The notes below the pieces were generated by a model. That model made no database searches, was not told the origin of the DNA, and worked only from the letters and a program-made list of their open reading frames with translations. From contig CAJQUW010006111.1 in the NCBI GenBank assembly GCA_907163375.1, forward strand, positions 242,001 through 306,000: 64,000 bases of DNA, read 5' to 3'. Source of the stretch: Prostheceraeus crozeri (Eukaryota; Platyhelminthes; Polycladida; Euryleptidae). Position numbers and translations under genes: made by a program. The stretch's first letter is position 1, and each line of letters starts with the position of its first letter. Below are positions 34,960-47,651 of this stretch, piece after piece.

Positions 34960-35965
34960 TATTTCTAACATCCCTCCGGAAATGCTCACCTGAATCCTTT
35001 CAGGAGGACAGGAGGAATGTGAACTCCTGAAGACTCTTTTGAGACGTAACTCTTATCCTGATCATTTGAAGACTCTTTTGAGACGTAACTCTTATCCCGA
35101 TCATTTGAAGACTCTTTTGAGACGTAACTCTTATCCCGATCATTTGAAGACTCTTTTGAGACGTAACTCTTATCCCGATCATTTGAAGACTCTTTTGAGA
35201 CGTAACTCTTATCCCGATCATTTGAAGACTCTTTTGAGACGTAACTCTTATCCCGATCATTTGAAGACTCTTTTGAGACGTAACTCTTATCCCGATCATT
35301 TGAAGACTCTTTTGAGACGTAACTCTTATCCCGATCATTTCATCGAGAAGCGCACCGATATCATCGCTACCGTTGATAGTGTCGAGAAGGAGTCTGTTTA
35401 CCTAAGTTTGCCCTATTTGCGGTGAACAGGCCTCTTCATTCAAAGGATCTCTTGTCAGATTGCTTGAGAGGCCTTTTCAGGCTGCCAAGCCCGGTGTTTG
35501 TTTTCGCACAACCCCTGTTCCTTATGCCGCCCCTTAAGATCACCTGCCTGTATCCTCGACTCCTCTCAGATCGTGTACGCATTTTGTTGCGACAGCTCTG
35601 CAGCCTGCGAGGTCGCTGACTGTTAGATCAAAGGAGCATGTTTCAAAGTGTTTGACTGATGGCCGCAGAAGGAAATGTCAAACAGCCATCCGTGAACACC
35701 TTGTCAGTGGTAATTGTGACCGCACTGACATACTACCAAATCTGCAGTAGTCTGTCGCTGTCGTAGTGATCGCATCATGGAAGCTCTTTTATCAGGCCTG
35801 ACTGTCCATCTTTGTGGAAACAGAAGACGCACGTGGCTGACGTGGCTCTGCCAGGCTAGGCCCGGTCGTACGTGTGATGGCACAGCCTCTGTCTGTTCCT
35901 CTATGAACGTTATTCACGTTGATGCTGTGTCCAAGCCACTTGGTAGGTCCCTCACGTAAAGACGA
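34960..35965 (+). pseudogene. Penelope-like element relic (end of RT to GIY-YIG)
   Basis: In several frames the sequence reads RRNSYPDHFIEK, VEKESVYLSLPYL, DLLSDCLRGLFRLPSPVF and then SKEHVSKCLTDGRRRKCQTA with IREHLVSGN. This order (region after the RT, linker, then the GIY-YIG second block with EHV and the ..AI..HL helix) is that of Penelope-like elements. EALLSGLTVHLCGNRR near 35777 fits the conserved glutamate helix at the nuclease C-terminus. The YIG motif itself is eroded. There are several frame changes and stops. A 39-bp coding segment near the start has been multiplied in tandem. Confidence 0.72.
35029..35340 (+). repeat. 39-bp in-frame tandem array, 8 units
   Basis: Units starting GAGACGTAACTCTTATCCCG repeat exactly every 39 bp from 35041 to 35314. 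Thirteen codons per unit (RRNSYPDHLKTLL) keep the Penelope-like frame open through the array. Units are almost identical: one CCTG/CCCG change in the first and the altered tail of the last (DHFIEK), which resumes the single-copy coding sequence. Confidence 0.96.
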
Positions 35966-38122
35966 GCCGAAACATGTCGAGGTTTTCATTGAATTTTCGC
36001 CAGTCAATTTTCTTCAATAAATGTCGCCTGATGTTCTCCACGTTATTCTTATTTAAAATTAATAGTCTCTTTATCAATACGTACAGTTTGTCTACTGGCT
36101 GGACTCTGTCCTTCTTTCAAATGCCTGAGGTACATTTCAGTCAATAGTGACTGACTCTATTTTTTTTTGATAGATGCTATTTTTTCTCTACTATAAATTT
36201 AATTTTTGAGGCTGTGCATCTTAAATGTAATGGACCGCGCACGGTCGGGTTTGAGCATCCAGGATTTAGCGGTCAAAACGCGACGTTTCTCACCAAGTTC
36301 CTGTTGATGAGCTAATTAAAAATAGTCAAATAATTTGTATGCATATTTTATTTCACGTTTTAGCTTAAGGAACTAATATTAATTCTCATACACACTTGGT
36401 AGATTTTAGATAGAGTAATCCCGCTGTGCTAGCTAGATCTGATATTTTGATTGGAAACAAACCTGTCCTCTTATCATCTGAATGGGCAGACTGTTAAATA
36501 GGATCTTTTCAATATATAAGTGATAAAGAACAGAACGACTTACCTGCCAATTCATTACACATGAGGAGAGGAGAACTGTTGTCTGTCCTTCCAGCAAGTA
36601 TTTTTAAATTTCTAGACATTCTAGGATATAATAATTTTCTTTTAAATCATATTTTGCAACTACTAAAAATTAACCAGTCATTGGCTTCTTTTTTTTTAAA
36701 GTTTGTTGCCTTGACACACTTTGCTACGTCGAATCGCTTCTTCTAACTGAGTGTTCGGAATTGGTTAATATATAACTGGTGAGAGGATTCAGAACAACCC
36801 GATTTAAGGTGGAACAGTGTCTTCCTTTTGCACCATTTTATTTCCTTTTCTCGGTGATAAAAGAAATGGTTTTGCCTCACATCGGGTCGCACTGAGTCCT
36901 CTCAGGAATCATACTTCATTCTTCAAACATTTGATTCATAGCGGACCTTTTTAATTGATCATTACTGAAGCTATGGACTTCTAATTTGCGTCAACATTTC
37001 ATTCTGCAATCAACAAAAATACCCCACGGACTTTGAGGTAAAGAAATGCAGTCATTCTTTTCCTGGTTAGTTGAGTGACATTTCCCATATGATTATTCCG
37101 GCCCTTTCAAGATTCTCATTAATTCTCATCAATTTTGTCACGCAATTCATTTTGATAATTTCTGCAATTTCTAATGACAAACGGGAAGCTTTCTACACGC
37201 TGAAATTCAATCTAGTTGATTGTTCCTGCAATACGTAAGATCAAAGCCTCCTGTAGTCACTAATGTTTGATCAATTAAGTCTTCAAATTGCCTCTGTACG
37301 ATGTTAATTTCATTACGATAGCAATTCTATAAAGTTCACTTCATCGACTTTCTCTCATCTCCTACATGAACCATTTTTTTAATGCCGGGAGTTGAATGAG
37401 TGAGGCATGTATCGCATTCATCGACATATTGAACAGAAGATGAGATTCGTGTATTTCCTCATTCTGTTACATTCATTCTTCATCCAAAAATACTCGCTTG
37501 ACCACAGGGTCAGACAGTAGCTCTTGACTACTGCGAATCTGCACTTCTGCCGAGTTCTACCCGGTTCCTCTTCTGAAGATGTGACAAAAATGAGATTTTC
37601 ATGGCTTTCTCTGAAAAGTACAAGGCCTCAGCCATTATTTTTCATACGAGTCTTCAGGTTATTTCCTATCATGTTCATGTACCCTTGTCAATGAAGTCAA
37701 ACACAAGTAGCAAGCTTCCTAAACACAGCATTTTGGCCACATTCTAACATGCATCGCCGATCAGACTTGCATCGTATACATGCACGTGATGAGAAATGAC
37801 TTGAAGACATTCCATGTCGAAAATTGAGGCTCTAAGCCACTTAATCGTGGAAACCTCAATTTTTATTGTTTTTATCCATTATCTAAGTTCTTTTGTTAAG
37901 TTTTTGTCACTCTATTCATTATATTTGAACTGTGTTTTCATCGAAAACTTCCGTGGACATAGGTGTGAAGCACTTCATACGTGCGTGTCGTTCTTAATAA
38001 AGTCAAGTAGAAGAAATGCATCGTTCAGAGAATTAGTGAGATCTTTATGACTCAAAGCATTTGTATGACAAGAAGTGGAAACAGGTAAAACTCGGCAAAC
38101 ACGCAGATACATGTATGTAGCA
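35966..38122. other. Unassigned sequence
   Basis: No gene or element is supported. There is a T-run near 36165 and AT-rich stretches around 36600-36700. The frames at 36561-36746 and 37814-38050 look fortuitous. Confidence 0.35.
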
Positions 38123-39580
38123 GTGTACATCATTCTGTGAAAGTCTCATTGTCGGCCTCGTTCTCTGCACAAACTCGTGCTGGCTGCTGCCGGACTATGA
38201 GGTGTACATCATTCTGTGAAAGTCTCATTGTCGGCCTCGTTCCCTGCAGAAACTCGTGCTGGCTGCTGCCTGACTATGAGGTGTACATCATTCTGTGAAA
38301 GTCTCATTGTCGGCCTCGTTCCCTGCAGAAACTTGTGCTGGCTGCCGGACTATGAGGTGTACATCATTCTGTGAAAGTCTCATTGTCAGCCTCGTTCCCT
38401 GCAGAAACTCGTGCTGGCTGCCGGACTATGAGGTGTACATCATTCTGTGAAAGTCTCATTGTCGGCCTCGTTCCCTGCAGAAACTCGTGCTGGCTGCTGC
38501 CTGACTATGATCGGACTATGAGGTGTACATCATTATGTGAAAGTCTCATTGTCGGCCTCGTTCCCTGCACAAACTCGTGCTGGCTGCCGGACTATGAAGT
38601 GTACATCATTCTGTGAAAGTCTCATTGTCGGCCTTGTTCCCTGCACAAACTTGTGGTGGCTGCCGGACTACGAGGTGTACATCATTCTGTGAAAGTCTCA
38701 TTGTCAGCCTCGTTATCTGCACAAACTCGTGCTGGTTGCCGGACTATGAGGTGTACATCATTCTGTGACAGTCTCATTGTCGGCCTAGTTGTCTGCAGAA
38801 AGTCGTGCTGGCTGCCGGACTATGAGGTGTACATCATTCTGTGAAAGTCTCATTGTCGGCATCGTTCCCTTCAGAAACTTGTGCTGGCTGCCAGACTATG
38901 AGGTGTACATCATTCTGTGAAAGTCTCATTGTCGGCCTCCTTCCCTGCAGAAACTCGTGCTGGCTGCCAGACTATGAGGTGTACATCATTATGTGAAAGT
39001 CTCATTGTCGGCCTCGTTCCCTGCAGAAACTCATGCTGGCTGCCGGACTATGAGGTGTACATCATTCTGTGAAAGTCTCACTTTCGGCCTCGTTCCCTGC
39101 AGAAACTCGCGCTGGCTGCCGGACTATGAGTTGTACATCATTCTGTGAAAGTCTCACTTTCGGCCTCGTTCCCTGCAGAAACTCGTGCTGGCTGCCGGAC
39201 TATGAGGTGTACATCATTCTGTGAAAGTCTCATTGTCGGCCTCGTTCCCTGAACAAACTCGTGCTGGCTGCCGGATTATGAGGTGTACATCATTCTGTGA
39301 AAGTCTCATTCTCGGCCTCGTTCCCTGCAGAAACTTGTGCTGTGTGCCGGACTGTGAGGTGTACATCATTCTGTGAAAGTCTCATTCTCGGCCTCGTTCC
39401 CTGCAGAAACTCGTGCTGGCTGCCGGACTATGAGGTGTACATCATTCTGTGAAAGTCTCATTGTCGGCCTCGGTCCCTGCAGAAACTCGTGCTGGCTGCC
39501 GGACTATGAGGTGTACATCATTCTGTGAAAGTCTCATTGTCGGCCTCGTTCCCTGCAGAAGCTCGTGCTGGCTGCCGGAA
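38123..39580. repeat. 76-bp satellite array, about 19 units
   Basis: Units begin GTGTACATCATTCTGTGAAA and repeat every 76 bp. The first units are 79 bp, having GCTGCTGCC where later ones have GCTGCC. One unit near 38500-38520 carries an extra partial TGACTATGATCGGACTATGA, the mark of an out-of-register crossover. Variants (CTTTCGGCC, AGAAACTTG) recur in neighbouring units. No link to a mobile element was found. The plus-strand frames across it are repeat artefacts. Confidence 0.95.
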
Positions 39581-40487
39581 TATTAGATATCTATGCTATG
39601 TTAGCACAGAGGCGGCATGAATTTTGTAGGGTGAATACAAACTGTGTAGTACTGTAAGATCCTATGGTAAATAGGATGTATCATATTCTATTTTAAGTCA
39701 GTAGAAATAGTCTAAAGTCCTTTGATGGGTCTTCTTTCAGATTTTCGATAGCATGGTTTACATTTTTATAGACTAATCTTATTTGATAGCACGTTTACTA
39801 CTTTTTTGTCAAGTTTTGCAATAATAATGTAAATGCAAGCTCACACTGACTATGTAGGGACTGTCGTGCATACGTATAGAGGATAGAAAAGAAATGATTT
39901 AATTTGTAGTCACATGCTGCTGGTTTGATTAATACTGACTTGCGTACAGAGTCAAATGGCGATGAATACATGAAGCAAGGATGGTAGAGCTGAAAATCGG
40001 CATAGTGCGTTGATTTCGTTAATTAGGTGACTTCAGTAAGCTTTGCTTGATGTTTTCCAACATATTGAGAGTAGCTGGATGCAATTGAATGTGGACCAAG
40101 CCCATTCAAAGTCTTCTATTGCTATCGTCGCTCAGAACTTAGCTGATGTCCGTTCGTGTACCCAACCGTCCAACAGACTTGTCCTTTTTATCATTCAGCG
40201 CTGCCTTCTTCAACAACCAGCTGATCGATGACACCACACTTTGCCTCTGTGTTTGTATCAAATCAGCTGATCACGTGCGGAACCAGCCCACATGACAAGT
40301 CGAGTCTCAAGAAGTTAGAAACTGCCATTCTTTAGGTACTTTGCTAGTATTCAAATGATGTTCAACACTCACAGAGAAAGCAAGATGATTCCTAGAATCA
40401 TGACAAATTTGATATTGATGGTCCTTTCGAGGACTAGCTTTATTTGGCGTTCCCATAGCTATGGTCAATCAGAAGCATGAATCATTG
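39581..40487. other. Unassigned sequence
   Basis: Nothing supported. A 62-codon frame at 40043-40231 has no known motif. Confidence 0.35.
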
Positions 40488-40495
40488 ATTGATAA

Positions 40496-41106
40496 CAGGG
40501 CTTCCAGAACCCTAAAAATTAAGTAAACCACAATTATGCCAATAAGACCAATCATGAACTACTGAAGATGCTTATCAGAACTATGATCTTCGAACAAGAC
40601 TAACAGTCTGCCATAGATCATAAGGGTACAACTTGTTGACCATCTGTTCTGAGTTCCACTGAAAATCACGAAACCGTGTTTAGAACAGTCAAATAACTCG
40701 TGATGATGTGAGTGGACAGTGACGTCAGATATACAGCTTGTGGGGGACAATTGTGGTTAAAGGAGCTTATTGGAGTTGCCATATTTTTCTCCCTTTGCGT
40801 TGCTGAGACAACATCTTCGCAGTCAATGCAAAACTTTGATAAATACTTAGTTATACGAACGCCCGAATGAGACAGACAGCCTGTCAGTGTCAAGACAGTC
40901 TTTCAACAATATTTTCTTCTTCTACGACCACTTGAACGGGTTAATGATGGATCCAATAACAGCGCTGATCTAGCAGCTACTATTTCGCGTATTTCAGCTA
41001 ATCCAACAACACGGAGAGTGCGATGACTTTCATGAAATATACTCATATAATCAACATTTTATCTGTGGACCCCTGAGGACCATCTGGACCACGTTGGGAA
41101 GCCCTG
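40496..41106. mobile_element. Probable non-autonomous hAT element
   Basis: The left end CAGGGCTTCCAGAACCC and the right end, read inverted, CAGGGCTTCCCAACGTGG share CAGGGCTTCC. The flanks ATTGATAA (40488-40495) and ATTTATAG (41107-41114) agree at 6 of 8 positions. Length is 611 bp. The minus-strand frames inside (40559-40893) show no clear transposase motif. Confidence 0.68.
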
Positions 41107-41114
41107 ATTTATAG

Positions 41115-41813
41115 CATTCGGCAAAATTCAACCTGCCTTGCATGTTCGATATTTATTGTATTCAGTCTCATAACCTCAGGGCAAGTATGCATCAAAGAGC
41201 CACAAATACAATATTGAAATTCAAGATCAATACTGTAAAACATGATACTGCGGCAAATCAACCATCAGAAGGCAGTTAGGCACTCACCGGTCGACTCCTA
41301 GTCTGAGCACTCAAATCCACATTAGCGAAGTCTCACCTGTGGCCGATAGAAAGCTTTGTGACAGGATGAACGCGGTGAACATGCCTCCGTAACTCAGTTA
41401 GTCAATATGTACTCCTCGTGGCGATCTGTGTCCAGTGGTCGATGAAATTGTACATGTTACAGGTTTGCATGTGTTGCAACCCTACAAAATGTCTTGTTAT
41501 CTGATTTGTTATACTTGCAAGGTAATATTTAAGGTAATATTTAGCAGCTCTTATTGCATACTTAAATGTTTATGTCTAGTTACTTATAAAATTTTTGACA
41601 GTAGTCATTGATAGCAAAGAGAATTATTGAAGCAGAGTTTTGAATATTGAGCAGTTTCCCATTTACAAGCCCAGGTTCGTCTGTCATACAGCGCATCATA
41701 GATCTCAATACGGCAATGGATTTCTTGACTTTATCGACTTCCCACGATGCATAAAGGCAAAGCACTTTTCATTCTAATTCTCCTTCCATAATAACAACTT
41801 GCCTCTCTTCCAG
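41115..41813. other. Intron-like or intergenic sequence
   Basis: No element seen. The last 30 bases before 41814 form a pyrimidine-rich tract ending CTCTTCCAG. Confidence 0.4.
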
Positions 41814-41892
41814 GGCTCAAACTATCTCATCGGAGGTGCAATCTTAAGCATGATTATCTTGCTGATGAAGTTGAAATCTCGGATTACGAAAG
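41814..41892 (+). CDS. Candidate host exon, hydrophobic segment
   Basis: A good acceptor (GCCTCTCTTCCAG) and a consensus donor (AAAG|GTGAGT) enclose 79 bp. In phase 0 it reads GSNYLIGGAILSMIILLMKL then KSRITK, a hydrophobic run followed by basic residues, as at a membrane border. This phase fits the exon ending at 8932, which would place two hydrophobic segments close together near the N-terminus of one membrane protein. A second phase is also open (SHRRCNLKHDYLADEVEIS), so the frame is not settled by the exon alone. It ends one base into a codon; I found no convincing next exon. Confidence 0.45.
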
Positions 41893-42081
41893 GTGAGTGA
41901 ATATTTTTGAAATTGTCAACAGATTTCAACAAGGAAATCTTAACAGATTCAAATATACTGGTAATGAGACATGTTTGCATCAAATTTGCCAGATATCTAT
42001 GATCAGGAAAGACATTTTCATAGACATCACGCTACAGAGTTCAATCCAATAATTCACACTGACCACCGTTTTGTTCAATGC

Positions 42082-42601
42082 CACAGAATTAGACAGGTCG
42101 TCTCTTCTTCCGTTTGACTAGAAGGGAAACATTGGAACTTGTAACGTTAATGAAATGGCACAATCTGCTGACATAATACCATAGCAATCGAACAATGAGC
42201 AGCCAATTCAACATTAAACACGCCAATTGTGCAAAGTTTCAGTGACTGTTATCAACCGGATCACACAGCAAAGAGACACAGACGATGTCAAGTTCTACAG
42301 AGAAGTTTGTGAACGTTTTTTCATGCGCCTGCTAACTTTTTTTAAAATGATCGGAGTACCCAACATTATCGAGAAAATTTTTGCGCAGTGATCTGAATTC
42401 TTCGAATCTGAAGGAGTCGTGGCGATCGGAGCATTTTGAAGGAATTCAGAGCAATCCGCGGAGCGATGCACGACTATTTTTCCTATCTCTGTAAGGTATT
42501 AAAAATTTCGTTTTGCCCACTTTAAGTTCCTGCATGTGCCATCTGTTTGAACCAGTTTGCACTTCTAGCAAAGTGATACGATCAAACAATCGAATTCTGT
42601 G
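42082..42601 (+). mobile_element. Inverted-repeat MITE, family C copy 1, perfect 8-bp TSD
   Basis: The left end CACAGAATTAGACAGG and the right end, read inverted, CACAGAATTCGATTG share CACAGAATT. TTCAATGC stands on both sides (42074-42081 and 42602-42609). Length is 520 bp. The whole element is repeated in opposite orientation at 47652-48155. An 8-bp duplication suggests hAT or P type; CACAG is not the commonest hAT start, so the superfamily is open. Confidence 0.88.
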
Positions 42602-42609
42602 TTCAATGC

Positions 42610-44619
42610 ATTTTCTTCATCGATGCGGAGCTGATTGTTGAGTACGCTGAATAACACTGACATCAATGTTGGTCATTTCATGGTATCATTCTAGACCTGG
42701 TGAGAATTTCCATTGGGATCCCAATAGCCTGCTTTAGAGCTGAAAACGTAAGCAATTTGACCCCAAGCTGCATCGGGGCTTTTCGCTTAGGCCTGCCATA
42801 TGTGATACTTTTTGAATTGACGAAGTCCATGGACGTAGGCGTGCGACTAGAGTGGCCTTGATAGTAATATGGGCTTTAATTGATTTTAAACAATAATGTA
42901 TAATAGGCGTACCGTATGAATATATTTTGCACCGAGACTGCCTTCACCCAAGAGCTTATAGGCACCTACGTGTATAGCTAACATATATGTGTGAACTGCA
43001 AACACACTTGGTATTAATTAAGACGATATTGGATAATGCGGTGTTAGTAAACAGCTGGCTACACGGGCTCACACGTACAGTAGGGAACACGCAGTAGACA
43101 GCGGCTTATACGGTTTAATAGGCCTGAATAACTTACAATGCATAGTTTAATTACAGAAGCGGCGAAATGCATGACATCGTACAGGCGATTGTATGAGCCT
43201 ATACAGTACATACTATTACATCGTTGCTGCCTTTTTAGTAGCACTATTTTTAGCAACTAGGGAAGTAAAGCTATAGAGTAGGGTTAAAGCTGACTGTGTC
43301 AATTTGTGTGGATCACACGAAGAACTCTCATTGCTCGAATTCGAGAGAGGCAAGGTCAGACTGGAGACACAGTAAAATGAACTCCTCTGTACATGTGCAA
43401 CCCGAAAACATTTGTAACGCACTGACTTATGTCAACGATTATATGTACATTTTATTGGTAGAGGGCTTATTGGGATTGGGTGGATTTTTGGTAGCCTAAT
43501 CCCAACGGCAAGCCTGCTGATTGACTCTCTGCCTAATTAACAACATTATTCACCTGCCGGTGATCTCATGTTTGTGATTTTCCACATGAAAACGGTGTCA
43601 TTTGATTGACAGGAATTCATTGCATGGAAAACGTTCGCTCGAAAGTGTGAGGCGATGGATCATGCGCTGAGACTCAAAGAAACTTTAATTCATTTACAAG
43701 TGTGAAGATCAAAGAGTTACTGTGACAAGTGGAAGAAATTATACAAAATATGGAGAAATGTCATGAAGGTCAGCGGCGTGGAGTTTGGCGTTTTTTTGGG
43801 CTGTTTGGCAGTGTCGAAGTCCAGAGGAGTGGAGTTTTCTGTCACACACCATATCACTGCTACTAATTAGGACACAACGAAACATCCATTACAAAAACGC
43901 TGTTATACATTCCGTCTCGGTAGCGATGCTCTGTATCAGGGAGAATTTATCAAACTGGAATTTACGTATGCTTAAAGACTGCACCAAACGAAGAAACATA
44001 TGAGAAAACTGTTCATGCATGAACTGCTTGTAGGCCTGCATGAATGCTTCCAATTGTACCGCAAATGTACAGCTCACAGCCAACAAGCAGCTCTTGGGTA
44101 TATGAGTGTCGTTGGCGGTAGTTTCATGTAAATAACACAACAATGACAACATCTCACTACGGCCTATGAACAGAGTAGCATTGAACGAGTTGTGTGGGTG
44201 TGGAACTGGACTCCGAAGTGCATGTTTCGTCGAGCGGCAATGCAAAATCTCTTCGTCGATCAGCAAAAGACTGACTCAGTTTCACACTTTGACACATTTT
44301 AACTTACATACCTCCCATCAGATAAGTCATGTAAGAAGCACAAATGGTTAGATTTCTCCAGTTTTCAGTCAAGACATGACAAGTGTATCTTGGTGTTTGA
44401 CTTGAAATCATCTACAGTGTTGGTGTATGATCATCTCCACCATTTTCATGTCCTGAATCGTTTTACTAAAAATGAACCATATTTGAAGGCAGAAGAACAA
44501 CTGGCCACGAATTTAGAGACAAAACAGAAGGACGGGGTCAGAAATAAAGGAATAAGAAGTAGAATTAGGATGATTCTCAGATCTCTCATTGGTCAGGTAG
44601 CAATGTTGCTTGTGAGACA
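42610..44619. other. Unassigned sequence
   Basis: No supported gene. Frames at 43059-43499 and 43785-44351 lie on both strands and have no family features. The end of this stretch could hold eroded upstream parts of the LINE at 44620. Confidence 0.35.
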
Positions 44620-44862
44620 GACTGGCATATGCTTTTGATAGAGTATCAAATGATGGTCGACTCATTAAGCTTATGCCTGTCGGTGTCAATGGACAGCTTA
44701 TCGAGTGTCTGACTTCCGATCTGCGGGAGCCTGCCCAATCAGTGACCATTAGACATTGACAACGCCGGTGTGCCACAAGGTTCCGATCTTGGACTGATGC
44801 TTTTTCTTTTGTTCAACGATATGGGTCGATTGAATACGGGCCACCATGCACTAGTGTTCTGA
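44620..44862 (+). pseudogene. LINE relic, RT palm fragment
   Basis: It reads AFDRVSNDGRLIKLMPVGVN, then LIECLTSDLREPAQSVTI in one frame (the KAFDRV.H..L..KL..YG block). After a stop and frame change it reads NAGVPQGSDLGLMLFLLFND, the next RT block. These are consecutive motifs of a CR1/L2/Jockey-type reverse transcriptase. The YADD motif and all that follows are missing. It may belong to the same family as the LINE copies at 26.5 and 48.7 kb, but those copies lack this region, so it cannot be compared. Confidence 0.78.
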
Positions 44863-47651
44863 GAGCGCAAGTACAAAGTGTTTGGGGAAGATGAACAACG
44901 CATACTATTGTATTATGTGTGTGCATGTGCGTTACTGAGAATATATGTGGTAATCACCAATACAAAATGTGAATTATGAATTCCCACCAAATACTGCATC
45001 TTTAGGTGTAGTACTTCCATGAGTTAGCAAGCTGGCTTACAAATAGGTGAAGCAGGTTCTACAATTTTCGGCTGAGGGCATTTTTTGCACTAAGGTTATC
45101 AAGTTTTTTAGATAGTACAGAAATAGGGACTTGATATTTTCTTACAAGTTATTCCTTTCTACATTCAGAGCTCTCACCAAATTAAAATTCCATATTCTAG
45201 TATATGAATCTTATTTATTTTCTGTTTCATAATTGAGTCAATTTTGAACTTTTATCATGTCATATCATCTTTAAAAGTCATGAGATATCTTGAAAAAGAT
45301 GCTCATTCTTTACCCTTTCCGACCAAGAATTCGGCGATGATGCATTTTAGTAATTTCAATAGTTGATCTAATTGGAGAGCATTTAGAATGGCAATATTAG
45401 TGACTGTAGGTGGGAAGTATCATATCTAAGGGTCTGCGCTGAAAATGATCATCAGATTTCGAGGTCAATGGTATTCACTAGGGGTTAATAAGTTGTGAGG
45501 TTCGATCCACCAAGAATTCCAACGCATGAAGCACAAGTACAGGGCAATTGGCCTAACACAATACACGCGCCGTCTTTCCAACCTGTGCTCTTCATCAGAG
45601 GTCATAAATTTGACATTCCGATGGGCCAAATCCAGCGATATTTGGTGAAAAGTTGGAAATATAGCAGTGCCTGAAGTCACGAAAGGAATGCGTCCGCGAT
45701 GCTAAGGAGAAAGTATACAAGTGATCTGACAAGCCCCGATGACGGATACTATTCGTTATTCCTTCCATTTCCATCTTCCCAGCTTTTGCTTCAACAATCA
45801 CACCATGAGGTTGACATAATCAATGGGAGACATGTCACATGCATCGTTCCGGGTTCCTAGCGAGGGCTCGTCATTGTCACTTGCGACAGTATAGGACATT
45901 CAAACCATGGCTGCGGAGGCGATTGATTTTTAGTCGCTTCCGCTTCCAATTATTGGACACCGGACATGGGATACACACCTCCCTATTCCGAGCCCCTTTC
46001 TCTTCATTTTCCACTTTTCCACGAGTTATAGGTTCTGACGTTAACACTTCGCAGTCTCCACGAACTTTCTGTCGTAAACCCTAGCTGACTTGTATGCGTT
46101 TCTTCGACTTGCCAAAAAGTCAAATATTTCTCAATTTTACTGAAAATTTTGACCTTTGGAAAATTGTGTAATAAAAACGTCATATTTTCCAAACACGTGT
46201 GTAACAAAAAATATTAAACGACCAAGAGAGTGTCTGAGAATGCTACAATGAAATTGCCTCAAGATACACCAATCCGCATTGTGTAAAGTTGTCATTGACA
46301 AGATGATACTGAGGTTTTCTGATTTCTACGCCAGTATTCTGGGCTTTGTTTTCATGATGATGAGAAAATTAGAAGTAACTACATTTGGTAATACAGGTGC
46401 CAATTTGTAATTAGGTGTAATAGGGTGAGCACTAAATATGACAACTATTACCTCACTCATAGCAATACTTACGGTCAAAAGTCAGAAGTGCCTCGCCTCC
46501 CCCTGACACGCGAATTGCAACAGTCATTAGCATCATGATACTTTCGGAGGCGGACGCGATCGTCGGACATTCGCTTCCACCCCCTGCCACGGGGCAACGT
46601 GGCAGTCGGCAGCTGTCTACAAATCATGCCCGGGATTGTAGAGACGGAATATTTGTTGAAATGAAAATCTTCTCATCAAATCCGTGTGAAACTGGGCAGC
46701 AAGGAGGGCCTTTGTCTCTTAGAATAACACATCATCAACGAAGTGTAAGAATTTCATGAATAATCGACTCTACAAAGTTGTCATCAGAATTTGAAACTGT
46801 AATTTAACGTGCCAATTCTTTCATTCAATTGAAACAGTTTTAGTGAGAACAGGTGCGAATTAAAGTATTTCTGCTATTGAAACAGAGGATGAATAGAATT
46901 TCCCATCATATAATACTTGTCTGGTGAAGACTTCGCTTTCTTCAAAGTTTTCTTAACTGACAGCCAAATGAGATGAAAACGTGTTGTTCAAGTCGTCCCC
47001 TTTGCATAGAGATGAATAGCTCGTCTGTCTCGGGATTATTGAGACGGTTTATTTGTATACAAATCAGCTATTAGTCCAGGCAATCTATAAGAAATTACCA
47101 TAGAAAACCGATACTGTGCAATAATAAAGGAATAGAACGAACATTGAGAAGTAAGATACGTCCTGGACATGCGTTGTCATGACCGCGGTACCTAATTGAT
47201 GATGACTGCTTCCAGTGAGTACATCTTTGTGATAAACATCATTCCTTTACTTACGATAAATTTTCTGGATGTTTTGGCAACGACTTGAAAAAGTAAATTA
47301 ATGATTTACAAGAGGGATCATTTCATAATTGTCTACTGCGCTTGACAATTAGAAGTTACGGCAGCTTATCGGCGACCTTTGCAAATATCCACATTTATTA
47401 TCATTTCTCTTCATGTACAAAAGCATTTCGGTAAAACAACTCCCAATAGATCGCGGCAAGAATCTATAACTGCTGCATGTTTGAATCATTTGATTCTTCT
47501 TGAGATCTGCCTACATCGGCCAAGATCGTTGCCTGAACGAGCGGCAGTGATGACCATCAACAAACCACTTGTCCATTCTAGTCTGACTAACTTAATCAAA
47601 ACAAAAAGTCGGATTCTTATGATTGGCACATTCATACGTGCCTGGGATTTC
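44863..47651. other. Unassigned sequence
   Basis: The spacer between the two family C copies comes largely from here. I see no coding motif, no tandem repeat and no transposon end. Frames at 45465-46207, 46535-46759 and 47379-47650 are unsupported. Confidence 0.35.

Noticed and set aside
35000-35338. Minus-strand 112-codon frame across the 39-bp array
   Set aside because: It is the antisense shadow of the amplified Penelope-like coding segment.
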